Origin: Candidatus Accumulibacter necessarius
Lineage (GTDB): Bacteria; Pseudomonadota; Gammaproteobacteria; Burkholderiales; Rhodocyclaceae
Assembly: GCA_017302435.1 (NCBI GenBank)
Contig: JAFLDL010000005.1
Span: 1-64,000 of the forward strand
Direction: 5' to 3'
DNA: 64,000 bases
The notes beneath the pieces were generated by a model. That model worked only from the letters and a program-made list of their open reading frames with translations, was not told the origin of the DNA and did not search any database. A program made the translations under genes and the position numbers. Below, one piece after another: positions 1-8,252 of this stretch (its first letter is position 1; the number at the start of each line of letters is the position of its first letter).

Positions 1-52
1 AGGCGTCCACATGCCCCCGCCAGCGCGCTTCCAGTTCCCCTGCCTTGTCCAT
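1..52 (-). CDS. tnpA: IS66-type TnpA accessory protein, N-terminal fragment
   Basis: The ATG is at 52 on the minus strand, preceded by AGGAGG at 63-58, a near-perfect ribosome site. The visible residues are MDKAGELEARWRGHVDA. A charged start followed by W-x2-H-V/L-D-A is typical of the small first ORF (TnpA) of IS66 elements. Only 17 codons lie in the window, so the rest of the gene and the partner genes tnpB and tnpC cannot be seen. The assignment follows from the element end just upstream and from remembered family similarity. Confidence 0.55.
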   Translation of the reverse strand, partial: MDKAGELEARWRGHVDA

Positions 53-127
53 CTCTTCCTCCTGTCGAAAACCTGGAGGTTGCTCCACCTCTCCCGGGTT
101 TTACAGGTGGATGGGCTGGACGCTTAC
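1..127 (-). mobile_element. end of an IS66-family insertion sequence (partial)
   Basis: Read on the minus strand, the element begins at 127 with GTAAGCGTCC, the terminal motif typical of IS66-family inverted repeats. About 75 bases further in, a transposition gene starts behind a strong ribosome site. The element runs leftward out of the window. The bases next to the end (128-135, AATCGTTG) would be one copy of the usual 8-bp target duplication; the other copy lies outside the window. It is inserted in an hsdS gene, whose last 42 codons follow directly. The family call rests on the terminal motif and on the start of the encoded protein, not on a full-length match. Confidence 0.75.
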
Positions 128-257
128 AATCGTTGCAACATTGTCATCCCTTGCCGATGAAACCCAACGCCTCGAATCCCTCTACCAGCAAAAACTGACC
201 GCCCTCGACGACCTGAAAAAATCCCTCTTGCACCAAGCCTTCAGCGGCCAGTTGTAA
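128..257 (+). pseudogene. hsdS: C-terminal remnant of type I restriction specificity subunit HsdS
   Basis: The frame gives I-V-A-T-L-S-S-L-A-D-E-T-Q-R-L, then KKSLLHQAFSGQL and a stop. This is the standard coiled-coil tail of HsdS subunits, which position the target-recognition domains between the two methylase subunits. Homology starts immediately after the IS66 end at 127; what precedes it is IS sequence. The gene is therefore cut by the insertion, and at least this copy cannot make a normal specificity subunit. The downstream hsdR at 1089 would have been its partner, with hsdM presumably to the left of the window. Confidence 0.8.
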
Positions 258-310
258 GGCGTCGACCTGCTTTCATGCGCGGGCAAGCGGTGACCAATTA
301 CCACCGACTG

Positions 311-350
311 AATCGTTCGATTTGACCGGATCGAACGATTTGTCTATATT
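311..350 (+). promoter_or_regulatory. promoter with embedded operator for the antitoxin-toxin pair
   Basis: TTGACC (322-327) and TATATT (345-350), 17 bases apart, form a good sigma-70 promoter. An 11-bp perfect inverted repeat, AATCGTTCGAT at 311-321 and ATCGAACGATT at 330-340, overlaps the -35 and spacer. This arrangement is expected for autorepression by a Phd/YefM-type antitoxin whose gene starts at 385. The binding itself is inferred from position and symmetry. Confidence 0.75.
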
Positions 351-384
351 GAGATCGTTGCTCTTTCGATGTGAGGACCGATCC

Positions 385-636
385 ATGCAAACCTATACCG
401 CCAATGAAGCCAAGACCCGTTTCGGCGAGTTTCTCGACCGCGTGCAGCGCGAGCCGGTGCGCGTGATGCGCCACGACCGCGTGGTCGGCGTGATGGTCAG
501 CGCCGAGGACTATGAGGCGATGCGCAGGTTCTACGCCGACCGTTTGCGCCAAACCCTGCGTGAGACCGCGGAAGGTGCAGCTGCTGCCGGTTTAACCGAA
601 GAAAAACTGGCTGAACTGCTAGCCGATGAAAGTTAG
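385..636 (+). CDS. Phd/YefM-family antitoxin
   Basis: This 83-residue protein opens MQTYTANEAKTRFGEFLDRV, the characteristic N-terminal DNA-binding segment of Phd/YefM antitoxins, followed by a short helix and a charged tail (EEKLAELLADES) that would wrap the toxin. The ATG at 385 is chosen over the upstream in-frame start at 322 because 322 lies inside the promoter, and because GAGGACC sits just before 385. It overlaps the PIN toxin gene by 11 bases, as expected of a translationally coupled pair. It probably represses its own promoter through the inverted repeat at 311-340. The pair sits between hsdS and hsdR and may stabilise the restriction locus. Confidence 0.85.
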   Translation: MQTYTANEAKTRFGEFLDRVQREPVRVMRHDRVVGVMVSAEDYEAMRRFYADRLRQTLRETAEGAAAAGLTEEKLAELLADES

Positions 637-1075
637 TCAAGTCACCGCCCAAACTTATGCGCGAGTCGTGATCGATACCAATGTCCTGCTCAGTACAGCG
701 CTGTCCCCAAATGGAGTCGCCGCTACGCTGGTCGATTGCGTCTTGGAATTCGGTAGCCTGGTGTTTTCCAACGCTACCTTCGCCGAACTGGAAGCACGTA
801 TCTGGTTGCCAAAGTTTGACCGCTACCTGCCCATGGAGCGCCGCCGGCGCGTGCTTCACGAAGCCAGTGCCGGCGCGTTCTGGGTTGAGGTGAGAGCCGA
901 GACCGCATCGCGCAGCTATTCCCGTGACACCGCGGACGATGTATTTGTTCATACCGCCATCGAGGCCAAAGCAACTCGCTTGATCACGGGCGACAACGAT
1001 TTGCTGTGTTTGCATCCCTTGGGCGATTTGCAGATATTGTCCCCCCGTGCAGCACTTGAAGAATTAGGCTTTTGA
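626..1075 (+). CDS. PIN-domain toxin (putative ribonuclease)
   Basis: This 149-residue protein carries the PIN signature VVIDTNVLL around residue 17, a mid-protein acidic position in FAELEARIW, and the C-terminal acidic group D-T-A-D-D-V-F with GDNDLL. These are the carboxylates that hold Mg2+ in PIN ribonucleases. It resembles the PIN-type putative toxin family often annotated COG1569. The gene starts inside the antitoxin gene, which supports a type II toxin-antitoxin operon. Its RNA target cannot be read from the sequence. The catalytic residues look complete, so the toxin is probably functional. Confidence 0.82.
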   Translation: MKVSQVTAQTYARVVIDTNVLLSTALSPNGVAATLVDCVLEFGSLVFSNATFAELEARIWLPKFDRYLPMERRRRVLHEASAGAFWVEVRAETASRSYSRDTADDVFVHTAIEAKATRLITGDNDLLCLHPLGDLQILSPRAALEELGF

Positions 1076-1088
1076 CCCAGAAGCCGCC

Positions 1089-3488
1089 GTGAACGAAGCC
1101 GAAACCCGCGCCGAACACATCGACCCCGCCTTGAGAGCCGCCGGCTGGGGAGTGGTCGAAGGTAGTCGGATTCGCGCTGAGTACCCGATTACCCTCGGGC
1201 GCCTGGAAGGTGCTGGCAAGCGCGGCAAGCCGCTGACCGCAGACTATGTTCTTGAGTACCGCAACGTCAAGCTGGCGGTGGTCGAGGCCAAGGCATGGGA
1301 CAAGCCGCTGAGCGAGGGCGTCGGCCAGGCCAAGGACTACGCCGGCAAGCTGGCGGTACGCTTCACCTACACGACCAACGGGCAAGGCATCTACGGTATC
1401 GACATGGCGACCGGGGCCGAAGGCCAGCAGCCGAGTTTCCTGACGCCTGAAGCGCTATGGAGCCTGACCTTTGCCACCGAGAACGCCTGGCGCGGCCGCT
1501 TCGCCGCCATACCGTTCGAGGACAAGAGCGGTTTCTTCCAGGGCCGCTACTACCAGGACATCGCCATCCAGAAGGTGCTGGATGCTATCGCCGAGCAGCA
1601 GCAACGCATCCTGCTCACCCTGGCGACCGGCACCGGCAAGACCTTCATCGCCTTCCAGATCGCCTGGAAGCTGTTCCATAGCCGCTGGAACCTCAACGAC
1701 TGGAAGAAAGAGGGTGAGCCGACACGTCGACCGCGCATCCTCTTCCTGGCCGACCGCAACATCCTCGCCGATCAGGCTTTCAACGCGTTCTCCGCCTTCC
1801 CCGAAGATGCGCTGGTGCGCATTGCGCCGGAAGACATCAAGAAGAAAGGCAAGGTGCCGAAGAACGGCAGCATCTTCTTCACCATCTTCCAGACCTTCAT
1901 GAGCGGCCCACCGAAGGATGGGCATCCGTCACCCTATTTCGGCGAGTACCCGGCGGACTTCTTCGACTTCATCGTCATTGATGAATGCCACCGGGGCGGA
2001 GCCAACGACGAGAGCAACTGGCGCGGCATCCTGGAGTATTTCTCCCCTGCCGTACAGCTTGGCCTGACGGCGACGCCGAAGCGCAAGGACAACGCCGATA
2101 CCTACCTCTACTTCGGTGAGCCGGTCTTCATCTATTCCCTCAAGGAAGGCATCAACGACGGCTTCCTGACTCCCTTCCGCGTCAAGCAGTTCGCCTCGAC
2201 GCTCGACGATTACATCTACACCGCCGACGACAAGGTGGTGGAAGGCGAGATCGAGGCCGGCAAGCGTTACGAGGAAGCCGACTTCAACAAGATCATCGAG
2301 ATCAAGGAACGCGAGAAGGCACGGGTCAAGCAGTTCATGGCGCAGATCGACCAGCGCGAGAAAACGCTGGTGTTCTGCGCCACCCAGGATCACGCGCTGG
2401 CGATCCGTGATCTCATCAACCAGATCAAGACCAGCAACGATCCCGACTACTGCCAGCGGGTGACGGCCAACGATGGCGCCTTGGGCGACCAATGGCTGCG
2501 CGATTTCCAGGACAACGAGAAGACCATCCCGACCATCCTGACCACGTCGCAGAAGCTATCGACCGGCGTCGATGCCCGCAACGTGCGCAACATCGTGCTG
2601 CTGCGTCCGGTCAATTCGATGATCGAGTTCAAGCAGATCATCGGACGTGGCACCCGTCTGTACGACGGCAAGGACTACTTCACCATCTACGACTTCGTGA
2701 AGGCGCACCATCACTTCAACGACCCCGACTGGGATGGCGAGCCGGTCGAGCCGGAGAACTGCAAGCAGTGCGGTTGTTATCCCTGCGTCTGCGTCAAGGA
2801 GCCTCCGCCTCCCTGTTACCTCTGTGGCAACACGCCCTGCACCTGCCCGCAGGAGCCTTGCCCGGATTGCGGTCAGCGACCCTGCATCTGCAAGAAGAAG
2901 ACGAAAGCGAAGGTCAAACTCGCGGACGGTAAGGAACGCAAGATCATGTTCATTTCCGCGACGACCTTCTGGCACCCGGATGGCACGCCAATGTCAGCGC
3001 AGCAGTTCCTCGAAGCCCTGTTCGGCAAGCTGCCGGAGTTCTTCGCCGACGAAGACGAACTGCGGGCGCTATGGAGCGATCCGGGAACACGCCGAAAGCT
3101 GCTGGATGGCCTGGAAGAGAAGGGCTTCGGCAGGGAACAACTGGCCGAGATGCAGAAGGTCATCGACGCCGACAACAGCGACATCTTCGATGTGCTGGCG
3201 TACGTGGCCTATGCCCAGGAACCACTGACCCGAGAGGAACGTGCGGCCAGGGCGAAGGCAGTGATCGATGCCAAGTTCAACTCACGGCAGCAGGCGTTTC
3301 TGAGTTTCGTGCTGTCGCACTACGTGGAAGAGGGCGTCGAGGAACTGGATCAGGCAAAGCTGACGCCGCTTTTGAAGCTCCGCTATCACGACTCGATGAA
3401 GGATGCGCTGGATGACCTTGGGCAGCCGGAGGAGATTCGGCGGGTGTTCAGCGGGTTTCAGAAGTATCTGTATGAAGAACAGGTGTAG
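1089..3488 (+). CDS. hsdR: type I restriction enzyme R subunit
   Basis: This 799-residue ATP-dependent translocase/endonuclease has a PD-(D/E)xK nuclease core in front (D52, then E66-A-K68). SF2 helicase motifs follow: ATGTGKT with K184, the DECH box at 298-301, LTATPKR, and a helicase C domain ending QIIGRGTRL. It starts at GTG 1089, 13 bases after the PIN gene. An unusual insert at residues 558-601 contains 13 cysteines in three C-x2-C-x4-C-x-C units, probably a metal-binding knuckle. Restriction would need HsdM and HsdS, and the adjacent hsdS is broken by an insertion sequence, so the system is probably inactive unless another specificity subunit exists. Confidence 0.9.
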   Translation: MNEAETRAEHIDPALRAAGWGVVEGSRIRAEYPITLGRLEGAGKRGKPLTADYVLEYRNVKLAVVEAKAWDKPLSEGVGQAKDYAGKLAVRFTYTTNGQGIYGIDMATGAEGQQPSFLTPEALWSLTFATENAWRGRFAAIPFEDKSGFFQGRYYQDIAIQKVLDAIAEQQQRILLTLATGTGKTFIAFQIAWKLFHSRWNLNDWKKEGEPTRRPRILFLADRNILADQAFNAFSAFPEDALVRIAPEDIKKKGKVPKNGSIFFTIFQTFMSGPPKDGHPSPYFGEYPADFFDFIVIDECHRGGANDESNWRGILEYFSPAVQLGLTATPKRKDNADTYLYFGEPVFIYSLKEGINDGFLTPFRVKQFASTLDDYIYTADDKVVEGEIEAGKRYEEADFNKIIEIKEREKARVKQFMAQIDQREKTLVFCATQDHALAIRDLINQIKTSNDPDYCQRVTANDGALGDQWLRDFQDNEKTIPTILTTSQKLSTGVDARNVRNIVLLRPVNSMIEFKQIIGRGTRLYDGKDYFTIYDFVKAHHHFNDPDWDGEPVEPENCKQCGCYPCVCVKEPPPPCYLCGNTPCTCPQEPCPDCGQRPCICKKKTKAKVKLADGKERKIMFISATTFWHPDGTPMSAQQFLEALFGKLPEFFADEDELRALWSDPGTRRKLLDGLEEKGFGREQLAEMQKVIDADNSDIFDVLAYVAYAQEPLTREERAARAKAVIDAKFNSRQQAFLSFVLSHYVEEGVEELDQAKLTPLLKLRYHDSMKDALDDLGQPEEIRRVFSGFQKYLYEEQV

Positions 3489-3521
3489 TGCGGGCGTGAC
3501 ATTTCCTTCTGAGCATCCCAA

Positions 3522-3538
3522 GCCCGCGGATCGCGGGC
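3522..3538. terminator. hairpin after hsdR (possible terminator)
   Basis: GCCCGCG-GAT-CGCGGGC is a perfect 7-bp stem with a 3-base loop, 33 bases after the hsdR stop. There is no T-run after it, so intrinsic termination is only a possibility. Confidence 0.35.
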
Positions 3539-4274
3539 ACGGTGTTCTATAAGAAACAGACGCTCAGGGTTCGAACGATTGGGAGAGTCAAAGTCAATCA
3601 AAGGATTGAAAAGGTCAAAACTTTCGCCGCGGCGATTCTCAATCAAATTCCAAACTAAGACTCACCTCCTGGGCCAACTGTGCGTTGCACCCGGGCGCAA
3701 ATACCGATCGGCATGTGCGCCGGCGAACTTCGGCGTTGAACGTCTGCTTTCCTCGATGCCGGCAATTTCCGCTTTGGATCGCTATGTAAATCTCTCCATA
3801 GCGACCCAGAGCAGACGGTGGGGCTCTTGAAGGCGGCCGTTGCTCGCAACCGCCCGCCACGCGGAAGCTGCCGTTCGATTTTCAGGAGTGCTATTCTTGC
3901 CTGACGGGTAGCTTTGAAGGAGGAGCGGCCAGTGTGTGCGGGATGGGGTCCGTCGGCATCCGGTTATCAGGAGACAGTCAAGCCACTCGTCCATTGCTGA
4001 CGTTCGCTTGGGATGATTTCTCCGAAGCCGCCATTCAATCGGCGCCACCGATTCCGTCAGTCTGAACTTCGGTTACGCAGCGGTTTGAGTCATTCGCGAT
4101 GTCGTAAGCATGACATTTGATCGGCCGGTGTCAGGGTCGATCTGCCGTTGCGACGACACAGGAAGAGCACCCGTATCCAGCTACATTGCGCGAGGAGAAG
4201 CGTCAGTCGAAGTACTATGGCAACACTGCACTGCCACACGGAATGTTCGCGGGGGTGATTGTCTGGGTATTTTT
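3539..4274. other. long non-coding stretch inside the island
   Basis: I see no credible gene in these 736 bases. The reading frames present are short, lack ribosome sites and resemble no protein I know. The only structure noted is an 8-bp inverted repeat, TCGCTATG at 3779-3786 and CATAGCGA at 3797-3804, with a 10-base loop. The stretch looks like decayed or spacer DNA of the island. A start at 4110 would extend the following GGDEF-EAL gene upstream into it, but those 55 residues do not look like part of that protein. Confidence 0.5.
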
Positions 4275-6809
4275 ATGAGCGAATCAACAGTATCTGAAAA
4301 CTACGACCTCCGTCTGTATCGATCTCTTTTCGATGCGGCGGGCGACGCAATCATTGTGAGTTCTGTGCAGGGGCTTGCAATCGAGTGTAATCAAGCCACC
4401 CTGGAACTGTTTGCCTGTACTCGGGAGCAGATAATTGGCTCTTCTCCGATAAGTTGGTCGCCGGAGTTTCAGCCAGCAGGACGCCGGAGCGATGAAATGG
4501 CCGCAGAAGTATTTGCCCGCGCCAAAGCGGGTGAAGTGGTGCGCTTCGAGTGGGAAAACCGGCGTTCTGATGGCAAACCGCTTCCCGTTGATGTCACCGT
4601 TCGATTCGCCAGACTTGAAGGCGATGAGAGGTATGTCGTTATTTGTCGGGATCTCACCGAACGTAGGCAAGTGGAGGCTTTACGTCAGGACGCGCTGGAT
4701 AGGTTCCGACAACTAACCCAACTGGTACCCGGTGTGGTTTATCAATTCCGGTTACGACCCGATGGCAGCTCGTGCATGCCCTATGTGAGTGGCGCTTTCC
4801 GGGAGATGTTCGGGCTCACTGCAAATGAAGTGCGCGAGGACGCGACCAAGGCGCTGATGCGAGCGCATCCGGATGATGTCGAAGGCCTCATGGCCTCGAT
4901 ACAAATGTCGGCTAAAGACATGACACCGTGGCAGCACGAATATCGGCTGAAAGTTGACGATGGCACAGAGCACTGGGTGTTCGGAAATAGCCTGCCTCAG
5001 AGGGATGTCGATGGATCGGTACTCTGGCATGGCTTCATTACGGACATCACCGAGCGCAAGCAAGCCGAAGCGGCACTCATCGAAAGCGAGGAACGCTGGA
5101 AGTTTGCGCTCGAAGGCGCGGGTGAAGGCGTTTGGGACTGGAACATCCAGACTGGTGACGCGGTGTACTCCAGACGATGGAAAGAAATGCTCGGTTATGC
5201 CGAAGGTGAGATCGGGAATAACTCCTCCGAATGGTCGAGCCGTGTCCACCCGGAGGACATGCCCAAGGTGATGGCGGCAATCCAGGCCCATATCGACGGC
5301 AAGACACGCTCGGCCGCGATTGAGTTTCGCATGTTGTGCAAGGATGGCACTTGGCTATGGACGCTAGGCCGCGGCATGGTTGTAAGCCGCGATGCTAACG
5401 GCAAGCCTTTGCGCCTGGTTGGCACCAACGCCGACGTCACCGAACGCAAGGCGACGGCCGACAAGATCGAACGCTTGGCTTTCTACGACCCGCTCACCGA
5501 TCTGCCCAACCGGCGGCTCCTGCTCGACCGGCTGGAACAGGCTTTGTCCAGCAGCACCCGCCACCATCGCTACGGCGCCCTGATGCTGCTAGACATGGAT
5601 GATTTCAAGACGCTCAACGACACGCTGGGGCATGACGTCGGCGACCAGCTTCTGGTAGAGGTGACAAGCCGCCTGCAAGCCGCCGTCCGTGAAGGCGATA
5701 CCGTCGCGCGTCACGGCGGCGACGAGTTTGTGGTGATACTCGAAGATCTCAGCGAAGACACGCTCGCCGCCACGCAGGCAGAAAACGTTGCCGTGAAGAT
5801 TCTGCACGTCGTTAGCCAGCCTTACCTGCTCGATCTGACTCTTCGAGAGGGCTTGACGAACACGCGCAGCTATCACTGCACATCGAGCATTGGCATCACC
5901 CTGTTTCGAGGCCACTCCCTCTCGGCCGATGAGTTGATGAGACGCGCTGACACGGCCATGTATCAGGCCAAGGCCGGTGGCCGCAACTCGCTGCGCTTCT
6001 TCGATCCGGAGATGCAGGCAGTCGTCGCTGCCCGCGCCACCCTGGATAGCGATCTGCGCGAGGCGGTGCGGGAGGGCCAGTTCTGCCTTTACTACCAACC
6101 CCAGGTGGACAGCGCCGGAAACCGGACGGGGGCCGAGGCTCTGGTGCGCTGGCAGCATCCCCGGCGCGGCCTGGTGTCCCCGGTCGAGTTCATTCCCCTG
6201 GCCGAGGTAACGGGACTGATCATTCCCATCGGTCGTTGGGTACTTGAAACTGCATGCGCCCAACTGGTGGCCTGGGAAGCCCTGCCGAAGATGTCTCATC
6301 TCACGGTGGCGGTCAATGTCAGCGCCCGCCAGTTCCACCATGGGGATTTCGTGGATCAGGTACTGGCGATAATCGACAGCACCGGAGTTAACCCTCAGAA
6401 ACTGAAACTGGAACTGACCGAGAGCCTGCTGCTGGATGATGTGGAAGACATCATCACCAAGATGACCGTGCTGAAAGCCAGAGGTATCGGCTTCTCGCTG
6501 GACGACTTTGGCACGGGCTATTCTTCGCTGTCTTATCTGAAACGCTTGCCGCTCGACCAACTCAAGATTGACCAGTCCTTCGTCAGGGATGTGCTGACGG
6601 ATCCCAACGACGCCGCCATCGCCCGAACCATCGTAGCCCTGGCGCAAAGCATGGGTCTAGCCGTGATCGCCGAGGGCGTAGAAACAGAGGCACAGCGTGA
6701 ATTTCTTGCCGCCAATGGCTGTACTGCTTACCAGGGCTTCCTGTTTGGCCGGCCAATGCCTCATGGGGAGTTTTCGCAGCCGACCGGAGCGACTGCAAGG
6801 GAAGCGTAA
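4275..6809 (+). CDS. PAS-PAS-PAS-GGDEF-EAL cyclic-di-GMP signalling protein
   Basis: This 844-residue cytoplasmic protein starts at ATG 4275 (MSESTVSENYDL), where PAS homology begins. Three PAS/PAC sensor repeats lie at about residues 15-130, 150-265 and 285-400, with ITERKQ/VTERKA ends. The diguanylate cyclase domain has an intact GGDEF at 481-485 and a product-inhibition RxxD (REGD) five residues before it. The phosphodiesterase domain has EAL at 621-623, DDFGTGYSS from 743 and EGVET. Both catalytic domains keep their key residues, so net activity cannot be predicted. No transmembrane segment is present. It is cargo of the island that ends at 7378, with no operon partner. Confidence 0.92.
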   Translation: MSESTVSENYDLRLYRSLFDAAGDAIIVSSVQGLAIECNQATLELFACTREQIIGSSPISWSPEFQPAGRRSDEMAAEVFARAKAGEVVRFEWENRRSDGKPLPVDVTVRFARLEGDERYVVICRDLTERRQVEALRQDALDRFRQLTQLVPGVVYQFRLRPDGSSCMPYVSGAFREMFGLTANEVREDATKALMRAHPDDVEGLMASIQMSAKDMTPWQHEYRLKVDDGTEHWVFGNSLPQRDVDGSVLWHGFITDITERKQAEAALIESEERWKFALEGAGEGVWDWNIQTGDAVYSRRWKEMLGYAEGEIGNNSSEWSSRVHPEDMPKVMAAIQAHIDGKTRSAAIEFRMLCKDGTWLWTLGRGMVVSRDANGKPLRLVGTNADVTERKATADKIERLAFYDPLTDLPNRRLLLDRLEQALSSSTRHHRYGALMLLDMDDFKTLNDTLGHDVGDQLLVEVTSRLQAAVREGDTVARHGGDEFVVILEDLSEDTLAATQAENVAVKILHVVSQPYLLDLTLREGLTNTRSYHCTSSIGITLFRGHSLSADELMRRADTAMYQAKAGGRNSLRFFDPEMQAVVAARATLDSDLREAVREGQFCLYYQPQVDSAGNRTGAEALVRWQHPRRGLVSPVEFIPLAEVTGLIIPIGRWVLETACAQLVAWEALPKMSHLTVAVNVSARQFHHGDFVDQVLAIIDSTGVNPQKLKLELTESLLLDDVEDIITKMTVLKARGIGFSLDDFGTGYSSLSYLKRLPLDQLKIDQSFVRDVLTDPNDAAIARTIVALAQSMGLAVIAEGVETEAQREFLAANGCTAYQGFLFGRPMPHGEFSQPTGATAREA

Positions 6810-7331
6810 GCCGTCATACACGGTGTCAATGGCAACACAGGGATTTGGCTCGGTTCCCTCCACCAGCCGCAGAACCTGTGCGTCGGCAACCAGTCTTGAG
6901 CGGACCGACAGTTTCCTCAAACGAGCGTCTCTTTATGGGCGATTGTACGCGTTCAGCACTCGACCAGAAAGCAGCCGTCGGGGCCGACAAGTAGCTTGCG
7001 TGCCTGCGAGTCCGAGGGCGAATCCCCGATCGTGAGGTGGCCCCTCGTGGGGCCGTCCAGAGCCGTCTCGGCGCAATCGCTGGGCGCGGAATCACCGGCC
7101 CCCCCACTCGCCGCGGTGCCGGAGTCGGGCGGCCGGCCGGCCAGGCGGTTCTGTTGCAGGTCGATCGAATCAGCGCTATTTCGTTGAAAAGGGTCGAGTT
7201 TTCGCGCCAGGAAGGCGAACGCCGAGGGCAGGGGTTCGGGATAGGCTCGGTGCGACCCGGTCGGTCGGAAGCGAAGAGAAAAAGGCGTTAAGAATCTTCG
7301 GCTTTGGTACAATAGAAACCAGTGTGGGCCC
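6810..7331. other. non-coding island end
   Basis: No convincing gene lies between the GGDEF-EAL gene and the tRNA-Asn fragment. Open frames on both strands lack ribosome sites and known motifs. No integrase gene is present in this part. The stretch is probably degenerate DNA at the inner edge of the integrated element. Confidence 0.5.
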
Positions 7332-7378
7332 GACTGTTAATCCGTAGGTCCCTGGTTCGAGCCCAGGTCGGGGAGCCA
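7332..7378 (+). other. tRNA-Asn(GTT) 3' fragment, probable attachment site at island edge
   Basis: From GACTGTTAATCC (anticodon GTT) through the variable region, the T-arm GGTTCGAGCC and the acceptor end GGGGAGCCA, this is the 3' part of a tRNA-Asn gene. The 5' acceptor strand (TCCCCGA expected) and D-arm are missing upstream, and the 5' side of the anticodon stem no longer pairs beyond two positions. Such 3' fragments form when an integrative element inserts into a tRNA 3' end. The intact tRNA would then lie beyond the left edge of the island, outside this window. Confidence 0.82.
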
Positions 7379-7393
7379 AAGAAATCAAGCGCC

Positions 7394-7422
7394 AGGCCCC
7401 AGTTACCAGCTGGGGCCTTTTT
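7394..7422 (+). terminator. rho-independent terminator downstream of the tRNA-Asn fragment
   Basis: AGGCCCCAG at 7394-7402 pairs perfectly with CTGGGGCCT at 7410-7418 and is followed by a T-run. It sits 16 bases after the CCA of the tRNA fragment. It is probably the original terminator of the chromosomal tRNA-Asn gene, which supports native backbone to the right of 7378. Confidence 0.85.
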
Positions 7423-7505
7423 GCTGTTCCAGCAGCGACCTGGCGCCAACGGAAGCGTGGTGAGTGCGGTTCCCTGGCGGGTGTTTTCAGGAGAAGGGAC
7501 GCGAA

Positions 7506-8069
7506 GTGGAACTTTCGGGCGACCAGCGCCTGGCGCAACTCGAGTACCTCGGCGACGCGACGCCGTTCGCGTCGCGGTTACACGCCATGCTCCCCTACTG
7601 GCCTCTCTTCGAGAACCTGAATCTCGCCGAGATCGGACTGCTGAGCCAGTTCCTGCAGGTGTTCCGGGCACAGGTCGGCCAGGAAGTGATCCGGGAGGGT
7701 GACGCCGGCGACTTCATGATGTTCGTGATCGAGGGCAGCATCCAGGTGTTCAAACAGGGCAACAACGATGCTCCACGCCTGATCGCCGTCGTCGGGTCGG
7801 GCAAGACGCTTGGCGAGATGTCGCTGATCGACGGTGATCCGCGTTCCGCGAGCTGTATTGCCGACCGTGTGACGGTGATGGGCGTGCTGACGCGAGAAAG
7901 CCTGGCGAGCATCATTCTCGAACAGCCCATTCTGGGCGCCAAGATCCTGATGGAACTCGTGGTGATGCTCTCGCACAGATTACGCGAGACGAGTTCGCAG
8001 TTGCTTGCCTGTCTCGACCGCGAGCGCGTGGAGAACGGTGGCAGCGAAGCCGGCGCCAGTTTCGTTTGA
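7506..8069 (+). CDS. cyclic-nucleotide-binding domain protein
   Basis: This 187-residue protein is a single Crp-type cNMP-binding beta-roll with no C-terminal helix-turn-helix, so it is a regulator or sensor rather than a DNA-binding factor. The phosphate-binding cassette reads GEMSLIDGDPRSA, with the conserved arginine. The GTG at 7506 is chosen because AGGAGA lies 11 bases upstream and homology begins soon after; the alternative ATG at 7464 has no such site. It is the first backbone gene right of the island edge and stands alone. Ligand (cAMP or cGMP) and partner are unknown. A class III cyclase is encoded at 41733. Confidence 0.78.
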   Translation: MELSGDQRLAQLEYLGDATPFASRLHAMLPYWPLFENLNLAEIGLLSQFLQVFRAQVGQEVIREGDAGDFMMFVIEGSIQVFKQGNNDAPRLIAVVGSGKTLGEMSLIDGDPRSASCIADRVTVMGVLTRESLASIILEQPILGAKILMELVVMLSHRLRETSSQLLACLDRERVENGGSEAGASFV

Positions 8070-8252
8070 GGCTGCTCGGGAGGGGGCGCCCGGCGCACGA
8101 TCACTCGCCATTCAGCAGGCGGCTTCATTGGCACGGCATACACCCTGCCATGGCCCGACCGACGCCTGGTCTGGCGCATGACGCCGCTGCCGGCTGTATC
8201 GATGGCCTCGCCCGGGCCTTTCGCCCGCTTCACGGAAGAGAAGGAAATTGCC

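Noticed and set aside
4110..4274. An N-terminal extension of the GGDEF-EAL protein starting at 4110
   Set aside because: The 55 extra residues are cysteine- and arginine-rich with no family similarity, and PAS homology starts after ATG 4275.
7300..7378. A complete tRNA-Asn gene
   Set aside because: The 3' half is perfect, but there is no 5' acceptor strand or D-arm upstream and the anticodon stem is broken, so only a fragment is present.
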